Below are positions 4,794 through 7,024 of a DNA stretch of 7,024 nt, piece by piece. The notes under the pieces were generated by a model. The model had not been told where the DNA came from. It worked only from the letters and a program-made list of their open reading frames with translations, and ran no database searches. The DNA is from JAYEKL01 sp034660995 (GTDB taxonomy: Bacteria > Patescibacteriota > Minisyncoccia > JAHIHE01 > JAGLIN01). The DNA lies in the NCBI GenBank assembly GCA_034660995.1, contig JAYEKL010000114.1, forward strand, positions 1 to 7,024. The letters are read 5' to 3'. Made by a program: the position numbers and the translations under genes. Numbering within the stretch: the stretch's first letter is position 1; the number at the start of each line of letters is the position of its first letter.

Positions 4794-4880
4794 TTAGACC
4801 TCTTGCGTAATTAATTTTGTTACGAGATTTTCTCTCTCAGGGCGAAATCGCAGTAGAAAGTAATTACGTAAGAGGTCTAA
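4794..4880. mobile_element. MITE-like element, copy C, 87 bases
   Basis: Terminal inverted repeats of 20 bases (4794-4813 and 4861-4880, starting TTAGACCTCTT) match at 19 of 20 positions. TA flanks the element on both sides (4792-4793 and 4881-4882), consistent with a TA target-site duplication as left by IS630/mariner-type transposition. The inner sequence on the minus strand contains TTTCTACTGC, shared with copies A and B. It has no ORF. With the terminator upstream and the dnaJ control region downstream, it accounts for the gene-free stretch 4684-5003. Confidence 0.75.
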
Positions 4881-4912
4881 TACACGTGTCACTTTTTCAC
4901 AAGGTCGAAGAA

Positions 4913-4933
4913 TATTAAGTGGGATACTTAATA
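4913..4933. promoter_or_regulatory. Possible operator upstream of dnaJ
   Basis: TATTAAGT and ACTTAATA form an 8-base perfect inverted repeat with a five-base spacer, ending one base before the -35 box of dnaJ. It is not the CIRCE (HrcA) sequence. A repressor or activator site is possible, but only the symmetry and position support it. Confidence 0.35.
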
Positions 4934-4934
4934 C

Positions 4935-4963
4935 TTGATTTATTCAGAAATAAGTGATAAGAT
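4935..4963 (+). promoter_or_regulatory. Promoter of dnaJ
   Basis: TTGATT (4935-4940), 17 bases, TAAGAT (4958-4963); each box matches the consensus at 4 of 6 positions. It lies 40 bases before the dnaJ start codon. Confidence 0.4.
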
Positions 4964-5003
4964 ACTGTAGTAGATTAGTTTAGTAAATTTAATATTAAAA
5001 TAA

Positions 5004-6110
5004 ATGTCCAAAGATTATTATAATACATTAGAAATTTCAAAAGACGCGACTGATGATGAAATTAAAAAAGCATTTCGCAAATTAGCGCATAAATATCACC
5101 CTGATAAGGGTGGTGGAGATGAGAAAAAATTTAAAGAAATAAATGAAGCTTATCAAATATTATCAGACAAGCAAAAAAGGTCTCAATATGATCAATTTGG
5201 AGCAGGATTTGAAAATGCCGGTGGTCCTGGTGGGCAGGGTTTTGATTTCTCTGGATTTTCTAATTCTGGACCAGGAGGAATTAAATTTGAATTTGGAGGA
5301 GATAATGGAGGATTCGGAGATATATTCGGAGATATATTCGGTGGAGGTGGAAGAAAACAGCAACAACAGGAAAGAGGAAATGATGTCTCTGTGGATGTTG
5401 AAATTACGCTTGAAGAAGCAGTTATAGATACAGAGCGTGATGTTAATATATACCTATCTTCTGTCTGTTCAAAGTGTGATGGCTCTGGAGCAGAGCAAGG
5501 AAGTAATATGAAGTCTTGTAAAACTTGTAATGGAACTGGACAAATAAAAAGAGAGAGAAGAACAATTCTAGGAGTTTTTGCTCAAGCAGAAATTTGTCAA
5601 GATTGTCAAGGACAAGGAGAATATCCTGAAAAAAAATGTTCAAAGTGTGGTGGTGATGGCAGGATAAAAGAAAATAGAAATATAAAAATAAAAATTCCAG
5701 CTGGAATTGCTGATGGACAAACAATTCGTCTTTCCCAACAAGGTGAAGTTGGGTTTAGACCAAAAAGTGGTAAATCTGTCCCAGGGGATATGTATATAAC
5801 AGTTCATGTTAAGCCTCATCAGATTTTCAAAAGGAATGGTGACGATATTGTCTATGAACTTGAGATAAATTTTTCTCAGGCAGTGTTTGGTGATAAAATA
5901 AAAATTTCAACTTTGCAGGATGAAGTTAATCTAAAAATTCCCGCAGGGATTCAGTCGGGAAAGATTATAAGGTTAAAAGACAAAGGACTTCCTCATCTTC
6001 AGGGACGAGGTAAGGGAGATATGTTTGTTATTGTTAATATAAAGACTCCTAAAAAAATATCAAAAAAACAAAAAAAGCTTTTTGAAGAGCTTAGAAGAGA
6101 GGGTCTATAG
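5004..6110 (+). CDS. dnaJ: Chaperone protein DnaJ
   Basis: DnaJ is the Hsp40 co-chaperone that delivers unfolded protein to DnaK and stimulates its ATPase in the cytoplasm. All parts of a class I DnaJ are present in 368 residues: J domain (1-66) with HPD at 32-34 and the QYDQFG end; Gly/Phe-rich linker (about 67-130) with GDIFGDIFGGGG; zinc domain with four CxxCxGxG repeats starting at C155, C172, C198 and C212; and the C-terminal substrate-binding region including GDMYITVHVKPHQIFKRNGDD. A 12-base tandem repeat (from 5312) encodes part of the linker. There is no SD before ATG 5004, which lies in A/T-rich sequence, but the MSKDYYNTL start is typical. No dnaK or grpE is adjacent, and it appears to have its own promoter. 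Confidence 0.97.
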   Translation: MSKDYYNTLEISKDATDDEIKKAFRKLAHKYHPDKGGGDEKKFKEINEAYQILSDKQKRSQYDQFGAGFENAGGPGGQGFDFSGFSNSGPGGIKFEFGGDNGGFGDIFGDIFGGGGRKQQQQERGNDVSVDVEITLEEAVIDTERDVNIYLSSVCSKCDGSGAEQGSNMKSCKTCNGTGQIKRERRTILGVFAQAEICQDCQGQGEYPEKKCSKCGGDGRIKENRNIKIKIPAGIADGQTIRLSQQGEVGFRPKSGKSVPGDMYITVHVKPHQIFKRNGDDIVYELEINFSQAVFGDKIKISTLQDEVNLKIPAGIQSGKIIRLKDKGLPHLQGRGKGDMFVIVNIKTPKKISKKQKKLFEELRREGL

Positions 6111-6126
6111 AGATAAATTAATATTT

Positions 6127-6155
6127 TTGGTGTTTTTACAATTTTGTGTTATAAT
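6127..6155 (+). promoter_or_regulatory. Promoter of the last gene (extended -10)
   Basis: A perfect TATAAT (6150-6155) is preceded by TG one base upstream, making an extended -10 site. The -35 at 17 bases is weak (TTGGTG, 6127-6132). It is the strongest -10 element in the window, and no terminator separates it from dnaJ. Confidence 0.65.
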
Positions 6156-6188
6156 AGATCAGGTTTTATTAAATTAATTTATAAAAAT

Positions 6189-7024
6189 ATGGAAAACAAA
6201 AATGACAATTCAAATAAAGAAGAACAAATAAGATCAGATAATTTTTCAAAAATTAATTCTTCAAATGAACTTAAAAGTGGTCCAAAGAAAAAGTTGCTTG
6301 ATGATAGTTCTTCTGGAGAAATATTAGGTGGCTACGAGAGTAAAGAAAAAGATTTTAGAAAAAATATATTACATAAAGATGAGAAAATAGAAAATATTGC
6401 AAATAATATTAGCGCTGAATCAAAAGGCGGTGATGGACTAACTAATAGAGTTGCTTTTCTAGCTAATAAGAAAAAAGGAAATAAAGATTTGACTGTTCTA
6501 ATTATTTTAGGTGTGATTTTTTTATTGATAATCGGAGGCATTTTTGCTTATTTCTTAATAGATAAGAAGTTAGACCGGGATGATCCTCAACAGATTATAA
6601 AGTCTTCGTTAGAAGCAATGAATAATGTTAATAGTCATTCTTTTGAAGGAGATATAAATATTGATATAAGTTCTGACAGCGATTTAGTTGACGGGAACGA
6701 TCCGGTGAATATTTCTATAGTAGCACAATTTGATGGTCAAACTGACCAAACTGATCCTAATAACATTAAAAGTTCTTTTAATGTTAAACCTGAAATAAAT
6801 ATTTCTATTGACGGTGGGAACGAGCAACTATCCGTTGATCTTTCAATGATGTCTTTCGGCAAAATTACCGAACAGGCAGTATATTACAGATTGAATGATT
6901 TTGATTTGGGCGCTGTTGGATTAATATATGGAAAAATGATTGTTCCTTATAAGGGTAATTGGTATTTTATAGATATGAAGGAATTACAAGAGATGAATAA
7001 TGTTTCTTTGAAAGAAAATGATTT
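6189..7024 (+). CDS. Single-pass membrane protein with extracytoplasmic domain, partial
   Basis: The reading frame from ATG 6189 runs open to the window edge (278 complete codons), so the C-terminus is missing. I do not recognise a named gene. Residues 1-100 are hydrophilic, rich in Lys, Asp, Asn and Ser, and probably disordered in the cytoplasm. A single membrane helix (about 101-124, LTVLIILGVIFLLIIGGIFA) follows a lysine cluster (KKKGNKD), which by the positive-inside rule puts the rest outside. The outer part begins with QQIIKSSLEAMNNVNSHSFEGDI and continues as alternating strands, resembling the start of LolA/LppX-like or DUF6612-like sheet domains; this is inference from pattern only. 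There is no SD site before the ATG, as with rpmG and dnaJ. It is read from the promoter at 6127-6155. Confidence 0.75.
   Translation, partial: MENKNDNSNKEEQIRSDNFSKINSSNELKSGPKKKLLDDSSSGEILGGYESKEKDFRKNILHKDEKIENIANNISAESKGGDGLTNRVAFLANKKKGNKDLTVLIILGVIFLLIIGGIFAYFLIDKKLDRDDPQQIIKSSLEAMNNVNSHSFEGDINIDISSDSDLVDGNDPVNISIVAQFDGQTDQTDPNNIKSSFNVKPEINISIDGGNEQLSVDLSMMSFGKITEQAVYYRLNDFDLGAVGLIYGKMIVPYKGNWYFIDMKELQEMNNVSLKEND

Noticed and set aside
4761..4814. Short ORF starting ATGCACGTT after a GGAGG
   Set aside because: It runs through the terminator hairpin, and the SD-like sequence is about 27 bases away.
5143..5724. Overlapping ORFs inside dnaJ on both strands
   Set aside because: They are by-products of the repetitive Gly/Phe and zinc-domain coding sequence.
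6332..6541. Minus-strand ORF of 69 residues
   Set aside because: It is antisense to the hydrophilic and membrane segments of the last gene and has no start signals of note.
1..7024. CRISPR array
   Set aside because: No regularly spaced direct repeats of 20-40 bases with unique spacers occur; the repeats seen are inverted or dispersed.

Overview
The window is AT-rich and reads like an uncultivated bacterium of the Patescibacteria (CPR) type. The evidence is indirect: intergenic spaces full of imperfect palindromes, several genes without a Shine-Dalgarno (SD) site, and short, simple gene neighbourhoods. I cannot place it more finely from the sequence alone.

Layout: (1) 1-66 holds a GC-rich repeat fragment. 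(2) 171-429 is a promoter and rpmG (ribosomal protein bL33). (3) 430-821 has no gene but carries a MITE-like element (496-656), a second long palindrome (666-746) and the promoter of tRNA-Trp(CCA) (822-892), which is followed by a hairpin (900-924) and a truncated relative of the MITE. (4) 1024-1434, minus strand, is a minimal HEAGH membrane metalloprotease of site-2-protease type. (5) 1534-4792 is a cassette of two parallel transcription units. Each starts with nearly the same promoter, 5' leader hairpin, strong SD and a 38-40 residue peptide gene. Unit 1 continues into a uracil-phosphoribosyltransferase-like gene and a radical-SAM/SPASM-like gene and ends at a terminator. Unit 2 continues into an orotidine 5'-phosphate decarboxylase gene (pyrF) broken by a one-base frameshift, then a terminator. 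(6) 4794-4880 is a compact MITE-like element flanked by TA. (7) 5004-6110 is dnaJ. (8) From 6189 to the window edge is a partial single-pass membrane protein.

The cassette is the most unusual part. Two UMP-forming enzyme families and a radical-SAM-like protein sit behind a duplicated module whose small peptide is conserved in its first 19 residues and diverges in its C-terminal part (Cys-rich in copy 1). The 3 synonymous changes among the 5 differences over the first 23 codons indicate that the peptide is translated and selected. It could be a RiPP-like precursor, a regulatory leader peptide or a small metal-binding protein; the sequence does not decide between these. The radical-SAM-like protein keeps only one of the three canonical cluster cysteines in the usual spacing, and the UPRT-like protein has an enlarged base-binding loop, so neither can be assumed to do the textbook reaction. 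The consistently strong SD sites of the cassette, unlike those of rpmG, dnaJ and the last gene, fit a separate origin.
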